NCBI GenBank assembly: GCA_963576565.1
Contig: OY755038.1
Span: 137,737,624 to 137,801,623 of the forward strand
Source: Aspidapion aeneum
Lineage: Eukaryota > Arthropoda > Insecta > Coleoptera > Brentidae
Direction: 5' to 3'
DNA length: 64,000 bases
Below the pieces are notes generated by a model. The model saw nothing but the letters and a program-made list of their open reading frames with translations, was not told the origin of the DNA and did not search any database. The stretch's first letter is position 1; the number at the start of each line of letters is the position of its first letter. The translations under genes were made by a program, and so were the position numbers. Of the stretch, positions 23,785-34,188 are shown piece after piece.

Positions 23785-26700
23785 TGTGGTCTATTAAAAT
23801 GCGTTGGGTGACATTTGTGGCAGCTTAAAGACGTTGCCGCCATTTTGTGACACTATAATTAGAATAATAACAATTTGCCAATTTGTGACACAAAAAACCC
23901 ACTGAATAATTAAACAAATATCTGGAAGCAGAACTGTATTTTCCAGCTAGGTAAAACATTGATATGCCCGGTAACTTTTATACAGTGGAGAAGGGGGGGG
24001 GGGGGGTTCAGAAATAAGAAAATTTTACGTGCGCCACAGTGTTTTAATATCAATGTTTTACAAAGAAGATCTTAATTAAAATACAGTTCAACCCAAACGT
24101 TGTAGCCAAACAATGAAACTCTACTTACTTCCGATGCTTCCAGAGTATTTATGTAATTAAGAATAACCAAAAAAAAATAAACAGAATAAAATTCTAAAAG
24201 ATTGAATTAAGATGACAAAACTAGAAGCACTTTACAGGTAGATGGACTCCTTTAACAGGTCATAGTGTACCTACATCTGAGTCAGTAGTGTGAGACTCGG
24301 TTATATAAATGATTGTTAAAAAAAATACACTTCCAAAATCGTTCCATCATAGGGGAGATCTGGACCAAATATCTGTTGTCATCATTCTACGTTAGGTAGA
24401 ATGAGACAGACAGCAACCCAGTCCGAGATCTACCCCATGAGGTAAAAATGTGTAAAGAAACCGCTAAAAAAAAATAACCTCATCTCTCTTTTTATCTCTG
24501 CAAAGTTGGTCATTGGGTTGTACAAATAACACAAAGATTTAGTTCATCTTGTTGATTTTAAAGGTAAAGCTAAAAAAAATACTGGAGACATGAACTATGC
24601 AAAAAAATTAAACAAGTTCGGGCCAAAGTAGCAAGGCGCTTTAACTTTGACAGAGAAATTGTCTTAAATTAATGAAATGAAGGAAAACAAGTCAACTTAG
24701 TAAATACGCCGCAAAATTGTGGTTATGACGTCATACCGTTACCTTGCGTTTACAAGCAATGTTGAAATTATACTGTGAAAAATCATATATGAAAAGATAC
24801 GTCTAAATTATATTAAAAATTTATATTATGTCTAAATTATATTGAAGATTTATGTGAAAGATTATATCTGAAGCTTACTCCTACCTTGGTCCTTGATTAT
24901 TTTATAATTGTTGATGTTTTATTTTGCAAACCTGGAGTTCTGTTGTCCAGACATCTCACCACTGCACCGGGTCCTGCCCTGTTCTGTCCGCGCCTTCCCT
25001 AGTGCCCGCTTAGCACATCACGCTAGGGTAGCACATGGTTGTGAGAAGGTTGCTGATTCTTGCCCGAGCATAAAAACCCTGTGGAAAATGAAATGTTTCA
25101 GTTTCCTGGAATTCGTCTATTTTGCACGAAGTTCCCCTACACCGAGTAATTTAAATCGAGAACCCCATGTCGACTGAATAAAATAAAGTAGATTTAAACA
25201 GATTAACTAAAATAACCCTAACGTACCTTTCCCAGGGTTACAACTGGCTCGTCGATGGAACAGAACCTCGTTCCACCAGCGCAACTGTCCCGTCGATGGA
25301 ATGGACGGTACTGTAACCAAAGGAGAAAACAATATATAGTTTTTATCCAACACGTGGTTAAAAGAAAAATATAAAAACGCAAAAAAATTCCCCACGTCTT
25401 TTGTCAAAAAAAGTACATTTCACATGAAAAATAATTACAATTTGGGAGGCAAATATTATCTTGAAGAGTCCCCAAATTATAAAAAAAATTTAAAAAATAA
25501 AATCGAACTTACCACTGCTCTTTCCCGTACAAATGGCGTAGGCCGACTTAAATCCCCCTCAAAAGGGTGCAAGCGTCACTTTAGATTTCGCCTAAACACG
25601 ACGGACTCACTCTTCACACTCTCTGGGACAGAACCTGCAGTTTTTGCAGTGCCACTAACCAAAAACAATGGCGATCCCAGAGACCTGTTGCCGACCCAGC
25701 CAAAATTCGTTAGCAAAGAGACCAGGCACTTTGTCGAGAACACAAAAATAATGAAGCCACCGGAAACCGTTCGTAGACTTGGTGGGGACAGGAAAACGCA
25801 ATACCAACCTAATTTTCCCGGTTAAATTCAAATAAAGGATGCAAACCTATTTATAAAAAAAACTGTTTCGCCAAAAAATCTCTAACTTCGGTCGCAAGAC
25901 TGGAAGAAAAAACCCGCGGTTTTCAAACTAACCAATGAGGAAACACAACAATAGTCCCGTACCGGTATATAGGGGGCAGCACCGACCAAGGGGAACACGT
26001 AACACGCGCATCAGGTGTTGTCGGATCTATTTCCACGGTTGGAATTTTTATAACAAGGACGTCGAGACACCCTCCATACATAGACCGAACATTTGCCTAC
26101 CGGACCCCTGCCGACATAGCAAGTAGGAGGAAAATAACCAGACGGACTATAAGAAGCTCAGCACTGAAACCATCAACTGTAAAATCAATTACTGGAGATC
26201 AGAGCTTGCATCAAACCCAGGAATATTCGAACACTCAACCAATTCCCATATGAGTAAAGCTATACTAAGTGTAGAATTTAGTTGTATTTTAGTTACAGTT
26301 TTAGTCAAAAGTTTCCTTTGTTCTTTATATATGTTTTCTCTAAGATTCATATGGTTTGACGCCATTCTTGTAAAACATTTCTACATTAATAAAGTTGTTT
26401 CTGATCTTGAACCTAAAAATACCCATTGAACTACTGCTCAAACTCGGCACAAGAGTGTTCAGATGTTAAGTTTGCTCACCACTAGCCAGCCCTACAAACC
26501 CTTCAATCCGACTAACTGAGCTAGTTATTAACTTTATTTAACTATGATTATATATAAATTTATATAATATAAAAATACGATTTTGTTTATTTTTTTAGTC
26601 CTGGTTTTTATTCCTCGTTTATCTTCCATTTACGAAAGTGCATAACTCGTATTTATTTTATCTTCTCCTTATCAAATTAATAAAGATATCAAAGTGGGCG

Positions 26701-27212
26701 GAGCCTCGGTTGTTACTGGTCAAACCGTGGACCTAAATATGTTTTCGTGCTATCACAACTAGCTGAGGTTCGGATTGTCCCAATATCCTCGAAAATAAAC
26801 GTAAGGGAATGAAATGTTCATCTAAATGTTTCCTTCCTGTTACTGAAACCATTTGTGATGCGGCAACGCCGCCATTCCCCAGCAGAATCGCTGTTTATTG
26901 TCATGACCGTCAACGAAAACTATGAAATTTCAGATAAACAAAACAATCAAAAGTTTTTATGTGATTTTCCCGAAACCTGTGATCCTAAATTCCAATTACG
27001 ATGTCCAGATAATGCGATGTGCGTAGTGTCCACAGTAATTCGATGGAATGTCTCCTTTATAAGGTAACTTTTTGGACACTATATAACCTCCAAACCTAGC
27101 TCTATAAAATACCCTTAATTTGTGTACAGAAAGACGAGTCGAAGAGCCTTGATTATTTACCTGAATAAACAAATATGTAACGTTGCCTTAAACGTAAAAA
27201 TGACACGTTACA
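23785..27212 (+). mobile_element. 3.4-kb TG...CA element inserted in a hammerhead
   Basis: The element starts TGTGGTC and ends CGTTACA and is flanked by GTCC at 23781-23784 and 27213-27216. That is a 4-bp duplication of one stem II strand of the ribozyme. These are marks of an LTR-type integrase product, yet no matching terminal direct repeats and no reverse transcriptase, protease or integrase are visible. It could be a non-autonomous element, an unusually long solo LTR, or a class II element with weak inverted ends (TGT and ACA). Contents include a run of 12 or more G near 23995, poly(A) signals near 26390 and 26680, open frames of 63-133 codons without known domains, and one exon-like segment near its right end. 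Confidence 0.6.
26876..27062 (+). CDS. exon-like cysteine-rich ORF inside the 3.4-kb element
   Basis: A pyrimidine-rich tract ending cattccccag is followed by an open frame and then by AAG with GTAACT, a donor-like site at 27062/27063. The peptide includes FLCDFPETCDPKFQLRC followed by PDNAMCVV, whose spacing of Cys, Phe and Asp faintly recalls the first half of an LDL-receptor class A module; the Ca-binding DxSDE end is not there. I do not assign a function. It may be a captured host exon or chance. Confidence 0.3.
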
Positions 27213-27696
27213 GTCCTTATGGGACTCCTCAGAACACTGCTGGTCAAGTGACAAATCTTGCGAAGTTAATCAGACGGTTTTGTCTCTAATTAAATGTAAT
27301 TAGTGAGCGAACTATAGCAAGAGGCGCCATCTACCGAGATACGAGAGAAACAAAAAACCAAAAGCAGGGAAAAACACTGCTATACAATATCGATCAATGA
27401 AAAGATCGAATGCAAATAAAAGAAAACAACTATAGTCCGTGACCTACGACAGCTCTTTGTCTTTTCAGGCCGGATCAACGCATTTTGCATTTTTACCCGT
27501 CATCAAGACAGTGAGCGTCAATCAACGGAATTTTTAAGCCAAATAATACTAACAAACGTGAAATTTCATACCCGTGAATTTAAAAATCAAACAAGTTTCA
27601 TGGCTAATCGGGCAAAAAGGAGTTTTTTGTTTCCCTTATATTTTTCCGTGGGTAGCTTGAAAGTTTAACCTCACGGGGGTCCAAGATCTAATGGAC

Positions 27697-27758
27697 ACCT
27701 AATAAGTGTTGACAGTTAACCGTTTCGTCCTTATGGGACTCCTCAGAACACTGCTGGT
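27697..27758 (-). ncRNA. type I hammerhead ribozyme
   Basis: Read on the minus strand: stem I AGUGUU/AACACU, core CUGAGGA, stem II GUCC/GGAC with loop CAUAA, GAAA, stem III CGG/CUG with loop UUAA, and GUC cleavage site. Cleavage is predicted between 27711 and 27710. CUGANGA and GAAA are the invariant parts of the family, and N at the fifth position is allowed. Confidence 0.92.
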
Positions 27759-28210
27759 CAAGTGACAAATCTTGCGAAGTTAATCAGACGGTTTTGTCTC
27801 TAATTAAATGTAATTAGTGAGCGAACTATAGCAAGAGGCGCCATCTACCGAGATACGAGAGAAACAAAAAACCAAAAGTAGGGAAAAACACTGCTATACA
27901 ATATCGATCAATGAAAAGATCGAATGCAAATAAAAGAAAACAACTATAGTCCGTGACCTACGACAGCTCTTTGTCTTTTCAGGCCGGATCAACGCATTTT
28001 GCATTTTTACCCGTCATCAAGACAGTGAGCGTCAATCAACGGAATTTTTAAGCCAAATAATACTAACAAACTTGAAATTTCATACCCGTGAATTTAAAAA
28101 TCAAACAAGTTTCATGGCTAATCGGGCAAAAAGGAGTTTTTTGTTTCCCTTATATTTTTCCGTGGGTAGCTTGAAAGCTTAACCTCACGGGGGTCCAAGA
28201 TCTAATGGAC

Positions 28211-28272
28211 ACCTAATAAGTGTTGACAGTTAACCGTTTCGTCCTTATGGGACTCCTCAGAACACTGCTGGT
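28211..28272 (-). ncRNA. type I hammerhead ribozyme
   Basis: All helices and core bases match the copy at 27697, 514 bp away. Confidence 0.92.
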
Positions 28273-28724
28273 CAAGTGAAAAATCTTGCGAAGTTAATCA
28301 GACGGTTTTGTCTCTAATTAAATGTAATTAGTGAGCGAACTATAGCAAGAGGCGCCATCTACCGAGATACGAGAGAAACAAAAAACCAAAAGCAGGGAAA
28401 AACACTGCTATACAATATCGATTAATGAAAAGATCGAATGCAAATAAAAGAAAACAACTATAGTCCGTGACCTACGACAGCTCTTTGTCTTTTCAGGCCG
28501 GATCAACGCATTTTGCATTTTTACCCGTCATCAAGACAGTGAGCGTCAATCAACGGAATTTTTAAGCCAAATAATACTAACAAACGTGAAATTTCATACC
28601 CGTGAATTTAAAAATCAAACAAGTTTCATGGCTAATCGGGCAAAAAGAAGTTTTTTGTTTCCCTTATATTTTTCCGTGGGTAGCTTGAAAGCTTAACCTC
28701 ACGGGGGTCCAAGATCTAATGGAC

Positions 28725-28786
28725 ACCTAATAAGTGTTGACAGTTAACCGTTTCGTCCTTATGGGACTCCTCAGAACACTGCTGGT
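28725..28786 (-). ncRNA. type I hammerhead ribozyme
   Basis: All helices and core bases match; this is the last complete copy before the inversion point. Confidence 0.92.
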
Positions 28787-29500
28787 CAAGTGACAAATCT
28801 TGCGAAGTTAATCAGACGGTTTTGTCTCTAATTAAATGTAATTAGTGAGCGAACTATAGCAAGAGGCGCCATCTACCGAGATACGAGAGAAACAAAAAAC
28901 CAAAAGCAGGGAAAAACACTGCTATACAATATCGATCAATGAAAAGATCGAATGCAAATAAAAGAAAACAACTATAGTCCGTGACCTACGACAGCTCTTT
29001 GTCTTTTCAGGCCGGATCAACGCATTTTGCATTTTTACCCGTCATCAAGACAGTGAGTGTCAATCAACGGAATTTTTAAGCCAAATAATACTAACAAACG
29101 TGAAATTTCATACCCGTGAATTTAAAAATCAAACAAGTTTCATGGCTAATCGGGCAAAAAGGAGTTTTTTGTTTCCCTTATATTTTTCCGTGTTAGTATT
29201 ATTTGGCTTAAAAATTCCGTTGATTGACGCTCACTGTCTTGATGACGGGTAAAAATGCAAAATGCGTTGATCCGGCCTGAAAAGACAAAGAGCTGTCGTA
29301 GGTCACGGACTATAGTTGTTTTCTTTTATTTGCATTCGATCTTTTCATTGATCGATATTGTATAGAAGTGTTTTTCCCTGCTTTTGGTTTTTTGTTTCTC
29401 TCGTATCTCGGTAGATGACGCCTCTTGCTATAGTTCGCTCACTAATTACATTTAATTAGAGACAAAACCGTCTGATTAACTTCGCAAGATTTGTCACTTG

Positions 29501-29562
29501 ACCAGCAGTGTTCTGAGGAGTCCCATAAGGACGAAACGGTTAACTGTCAACACTTATTAGGT
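29501..29562 (+). ncRNA. type I hammerhead ribozyme (class A unit)
   Basis: Stem I AGUGUU (29507-29512) pairs with AACACU (29549-29554). The core CUGAGGA is at 29513-29519, stem II G29520-C29523 pairs with G29529-C29532, and GAAA is at 29533-29536. Stem III is 29537-29539 with 29544-29546, and the cleavage site GUC ends at 29548. A further ACC/GGU pairing extends stem I past an internal loop. Confidence 0.93.
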
Positions 29563-30014
29563 GTCCATTAGATCTTGGACCCCCGTGAGGTTAAGCTTTC
29601 AAGCTACCCACGGAAAAATATAAGGGAAACAAAAAACTCCTCTTTGCCCGATTAGCCATGAAACTTGTTTGATTTTTAAATTTACGGGTATGAAATTTCA
29701 CGTTTGTTAGTATTATTTGGCTTAAAAATTCCGTTGACTGACGCTCACTGTCTTGATGACGGGTAAAAATGCAAAATGCGTTGATCCGGCCTGAAAAGAC
29801 AAAGAGCTGTCGTAGGTCACGGACTATAGTTGTTTTCTTTTATTTGCATTCGATCTTTTCATTGATCGATATTGTATAGCAGTGTTTTTCCCTGCTTTTG
29901 GTTTTTTGTTTCTCTCGTATCTCGGTAGATGGCGCCTCTTGCTATAGTTCGCTCACTAATTACATTTAATTAGAGACAAAACCGTCTGATTATCTTCGCA
30001 AGATTTGTCACTTG

Positions 30015-30076
30015 ACCAGCAGTATTCTGAGGAGTCCCATAAGGACGAAACGGTTAACTGTCAACACTTATTAGGT
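30015..30076 (+). ncRNA. type I hammerhead ribozyme (class B unit)
   Basis: Core, stems II and III and the GUC site are intact. Stem I reads AGUAUU, giving one A-C mismatch opposite AACACU. Confidence 0.9.
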
Positions 30077-30528
30077 GTCCATTAGATCTTGGACCCCCGT
30101 GAGGTTAAGCTTTCAAGCTACCCACGGAAAAATATAAGGGAAACAAAAAACTCCTTTTTGCCCGATTAGCCATGAAACTTGTTTGATTTTTAAATTCACG
30201 GGTATGAAATTTCACGTTTGTTAGTATTATTTGGCTTAAAAATTCCGTTGACTGACGCTCACTGTCTTGATGACGGGTAAAAATGCAAAATGCGTTGATC
30301 CGGCCTGAAAAGACAAAGAGCTGTCGTAGGTCACGGACTATAGTTGTTTTCTTTTATTTGCATTCGATCTTTTCATTGATCGATATTGTATAGCAGTGTT
30401 TTTCCCTGCTTTTGGTTTTTTGTTTCTCTCGTATCTCGGTAGATGGCGCCTCTTGCTATAGTTCGCTCACTAATTACATTTAATTAGAGACAAAACCGTC
30501 TGATTATCTTCGCAAGATTTGTCACTTG

Positions 30529-30590
30529 ACCAGCAGTATTCTGAGGAGTCCCATAAGGACGAAACGGTTAACTGTCAACACTTATTAGGT
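30529..30590 (+). ncRNA. type I hammerhead ribozyme (class B unit)
   Basis: Same structure as the copy at 30015, with the A-C mismatch in stem I. Confidence 0.9.
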
Positions 30591-31042
30591 GTCCATTAGA
30601 TCTTGGACCCCCGTGAGGTTAAGCTTTCAAGCTACCCACGGAAAAATATAAGGGAAACAAAAAACTCCTTTTTGCCCGATTAGCCATGAAACTTGTTTGA
30701 TTTTTAAATTCACGGGTATGAAATTTCAAGTTTGTTAGTATTATTTGGCTTAAAAATTCCGTTGATTGACGCTCACTGTCTTGATGACGGGTAAAAATGC
30801 AAAATGCGTTGATCCGGCCTGAAAAGACAAAGAGCTGTCGTAGGTCACGGACTATAGTTGTTTTCTTTTATTTGCATTCGATCTTTTCATTGATCGATAT
30901 TGTATAGAAGTGTTTTTCCCTGCTTTTGGTTTTTTGTTTCTCTCGTATCTCGGTAGATGACGCCTCTTGCTATAGTTCGCTCACTAATTACATTTAATTA
31001 GAGACAAAACCGTCTGATTAACTTCGCAAGATTTGTCACTTG

Positions 31043-31104
31043 ACCAGCAGTGTTCTGAGGAGTCCCATAAGGACGAAACGGTTAACTGTCAACACTTATT
31101 AGGT
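31043..31104 (+). ncRNA. type I hammerhead ribozyme (class A unit)
   Basis: Stem I is fully paired (AGUGUU); all core bases are present. Confidence 0.92.
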
Positions 31105-31556
31105 GTCCATTAGATCTTGGACCCCCGTGAGGTTAAGCTTTCAAGCTACCCACGGAAAAATATAAGGGAAACAAAAAACTCCTCTTTGCCCGATTAGCCA
31201 TGAAACTTGTTTGATTTTTAAATTCACGGGTATGAAATTTCACGTTTGTTAGTATTATTTGGCTTAAAAATTCCGTTGACTGACGCTCACTGTCTTGATG
31301 ACGGGTAAAAATGCAAAATGCGTTGATCCGGCCTGAAAAGACAAAGAGCTGTCGTAGGTCACGGACTATAGTTGTTTTCTTTTATTTGCATTCGATCTTT
31401 TCATTGATCGATATTGTATAGCAGTGTTTTTCCCTGCTTTTGGTTTTTTGTTTCTCTCGTATCTCGGTAGATGGCGCCTCTTGCTATAGTTCGCTCACTA
31501 ATTACATTTAATTAGAGACAAAACCGTCTGATTATCTTCGCAAGATTTGTCACTTG

Positions 31557-31618
31557 ACGAGCAGTATTCTGAGGAGTCCCATAAGGACGAAACGGTTAAC
31601 TGTCAACACTTATTAGGT
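31557..31618 (+). ncRNA. type I hammerhead ribozyme (class B unit, variant)
   Basis: Core intact. Stem I has the A-C mismatch, and the outer ACC is changed to ACG (cttgacgagc), weakening the outer pairing with GGU. Confidence 0.88.
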
Positions 31619-32070
31619 GTCCATTAGATCTTGGACCCCCGTGAGGTTAAGCTTTCAAGCTACCCACGGAAAAATATAAGGGAAACAAAAAACTCCTTTT
31701 TGCCCGATTAGCCATGAAACTTGTTTGATTTTTAAATTCACGGGTATGAAATTTCAAGTTTGTTAGTATTATTTGGCTTAAAAATTCCGTTGATTGACGC
31801 TCACTGTCTTGATGACGGGTAAAAATGCAAAATGCGTTGATCCGGCCTGAAAAGACAAAGAGCTGTCGTAGGTCACGGACTATAGTTGTTTTCTTTTATT
31901 TGCATTCGATCTTTTCATTGATCGATATTGTATAGCAGTGTTTTTCCCTGCTTTTGGTTTTTTGTTTCTCTCGTATCTCGGTAGATGGCGCCTCTTGCTA
32001 TAGTTCGCTCACTAATTACATTTAATTAGAGACAAAACCGTCTGATTATCTTCGCAAGATTTGTCACTTG

Positions 32071-32132
32071 ACCAGCAGTATTCTGAGGAGTCCCATAAGG
32101 ACGAAACGGTTAACTGTCAACACTTATTAGGT
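32071..32132 (+). ncRNA. type I hammerhead ribozyme (class B unit)
   Basis: Core, stem II, stem III and GUC intact; A-C mismatch in stem I. Confidence 0.9.
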
Positions 32133-32584
32133 GTCCATTAGATCTTGGACCCCCGTGAGGTTAAGCTTTCAAGCTACCCACGGAAAAATATAAGGGAAAC
32201 AAAAAACTCCTTTTTGCCCGATTAGCCATGAAACTTGTTTGATTTTTAAATTCACGGGTATGAAATTTCACGTTTGTTAGTATTATTTGGCTTAAAAATT
32301 CCGTTGACTGACGCTCACTGTCTTGATGACGGGTAAAAATGCAAAATGCGTTGATCCGGCCTGAAAAGACAAAGAGCTGTCGTAGGTCACGGACTATAGT
32401 TGTTTTCTTTTATTTGCATTCGATCTTTTCATTGATCGATATTGTATAGCAGTGTTTTTCCCTGCTTTTGGTTTTTTGTTTCTCTCGTATCTCGGTAGAT
32501 GGCGCCTCTTGCTATAGTTCGCTCACTAATTACATTTAATTAGAGACAAAACCGTCTGATTATCTTCGCAAGATTTGTCACTTG

Positions 32585-32646
32585 ACCAGCAGTATTCTGA
32601 GGAGTCCCATAAGGACGAAACGGTTAACTGTCAACACTTATTAGGT
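32585..32646 (+). ncRNA. type I hammerhead ribozyme (class B unit)
   Basis: Core, stem II, stem III and GUC intact; A-C mismatch in stem I. Confidence 0.9.
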
Positions 32647-33098
32647 GTCCATTAGATCTTGGACCCCCGTGAGGTTAAGCTTTCAAGCTACCCACGGAAA
32701 AATATAAGGGAAACAAAAAACTCCTTTTTGCCCGATTAGCCATGAAACTTGTTTGATTTTTAAATTCACGGGTATGAAATTTCAAGTTTGTTAGTATTAT
32801 TTGGCTTAAAAATTCCGTTGATTGACGCTCACTGTCTTGATGACGGGTAAAAATGCAAAATGCGTTGATCCGGCCTGAAAAGACAAAGAGCTGTCGTAGG
32901 TCACGGACTATAGTTGTTTTCTTTTATTTGCATTCGATCTTTTCATTGATCGATATTGTATAGAAGTGTTTTTCCCTGCTTTTGGTTTTTTGTTTCTCTC
33001 GTATCTCGGTAGATGACGCCTCTTGCTATAGTTCGCTCACTAATTACATTTAATTAGAGACAAAACCGTCTGATTAACTTCGCAAGATTTGTCACTTG

Positions 33099-33160
33099 AC
33101 CAGCAGTGTTCTGAGGAGTCCCATAAGGACGAAACGGTTAACTGTCAACACTTATTAGGT
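33099..33160 (+). ncRNA. type I hammerhead ribozyme (class A unit)
   Basis: Stem I fully paired; core intact. Confidence 0.92.
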
Positions 33161-33612
33161 GTCCATTAGATCTTGGACCCCCGTGAGGTTAAGCTTTCAA
33201 GCTACCCACGGAAAAATATAAGGGAAACAAAAAACTCCTCTTTGCCCGATTAGCCATGAAACTTGTTTGATTTTTAAATTCACGGGTATGAAATTTCACG
33301 TTTGTTAGTATTATTTGGCTTAAAAATTCCGTTGACTGACGCTCACTGTCTTGATGACGGGTAAAAATGCAAAATGCGTTGATCCGGCCTGAAAAGACAA
33401 AGAGCTGTCGTAGGTCACGGACTATAGTTGTTTTCTTTTATTTGCATTCGATCTTTTCATTGATCGATATTGTATAGCAGTGTTTTTCCCTGCTTTTGGT
33501 TTTTTGTTTCTCTCGTATCTCGGTAGATGGCGCCTCTTGCTATAGTTCGCTCACTAATTACATTTAATTAGAGACAAAACCGTCTGATTATCTTCGCAAG
33601 ATTTGTCACTTG

Positions 33613-33674
33613 ACCAGCAGTATTCTGAGGAGTCCCATAAGGACGAAACGGTTAACTGTCAACACTTATTAGGT
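33613..33674 (+). ncRNA. type I hammerhead ribozyme (class B unit)
   Basis: Core intact; A-C mismatch in stem I. Confidence 0.9.
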
Positions 33675-34126
33675 GTCCATTAGATCTTGGACCCCCGTGA
33701 GGTTAAGCTTTCAAGCTACCCACGGAAAAATATAAGGGAAACAAAAAACTCCTTTTTGCCCGATTAGCCATGAAACTTGTTTGATTTTTAAATTCACGGG
33801 TATGAAATTTCAAGTTTGTTAGTATTATTTGGCTTAAAAATTCCGTTGATTGACGCTCACTGTCTTGATGACGGGTAAAAATGCAAAATGCGTTGATCCG
33901 GCCTGAAAAGACAAAGAGCTGTCGTAGGTCACGGACTATAGTTGTTTTCTTTTATTTGCATTCAATCTTTTCATTGATCGATATTGTATAGCAGTGTTTT
34001 TCCCTGCTTTTGGTTTTTTGTTTCTCTCGTATCTCGGTAGATGGCGCCTCTTGCTATAGTTCGCTCACTTATTACATTTAATTAGAGACAAAACCGTCTG
34101 ATTAACTTCGCAAGATTTGTCACTTG

Positions 34127-34188
34127 ACCAGCAGTGTTCTGAGGAGTCCCATAAGGACGAAACGGTTAACTGTCAACACTTATTAGGT
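34127..34188 (+). ncRNA. type I hammerhead ribozyme (last, mixed unit)
   Basis: Stem I fully paired (AGUGUU) and core intact. The unit combines class A and class B markers elsewhere and has private changes (cattcaatc, cacttatta, ggtgccc). Confidence 0.92.

Larger units (their letters stand above)
27217..29192 (-). repeat. 514-bp hammerhead satellite, first orientation
   Basis: The landmark 'ccttatgggactcc' recurs at 27215, 27729, 28243 and 28757, an exact 514-bp period. With the split part at 23640 this makes just over four units. The copies are nearly identical: I see only scattered single changes (for example gtgaaaaat against gtgacaaat at 28277). The array stops within a unit at 'ttttccgtg', where orientation flips with a 2-bp TG overlap. 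Confidence 0.97.

Noticed and set aside
24908..25177. 89-codon open frame as a gene
   Set aside because: No domain, and a chance frame is likely in this less AT-rich block.
25424..26126. Open frames of 133 and 63 codons as genes of the 3.4-kb element
   Set aside because: No recognisable domain, biased composition and no supporting signals.
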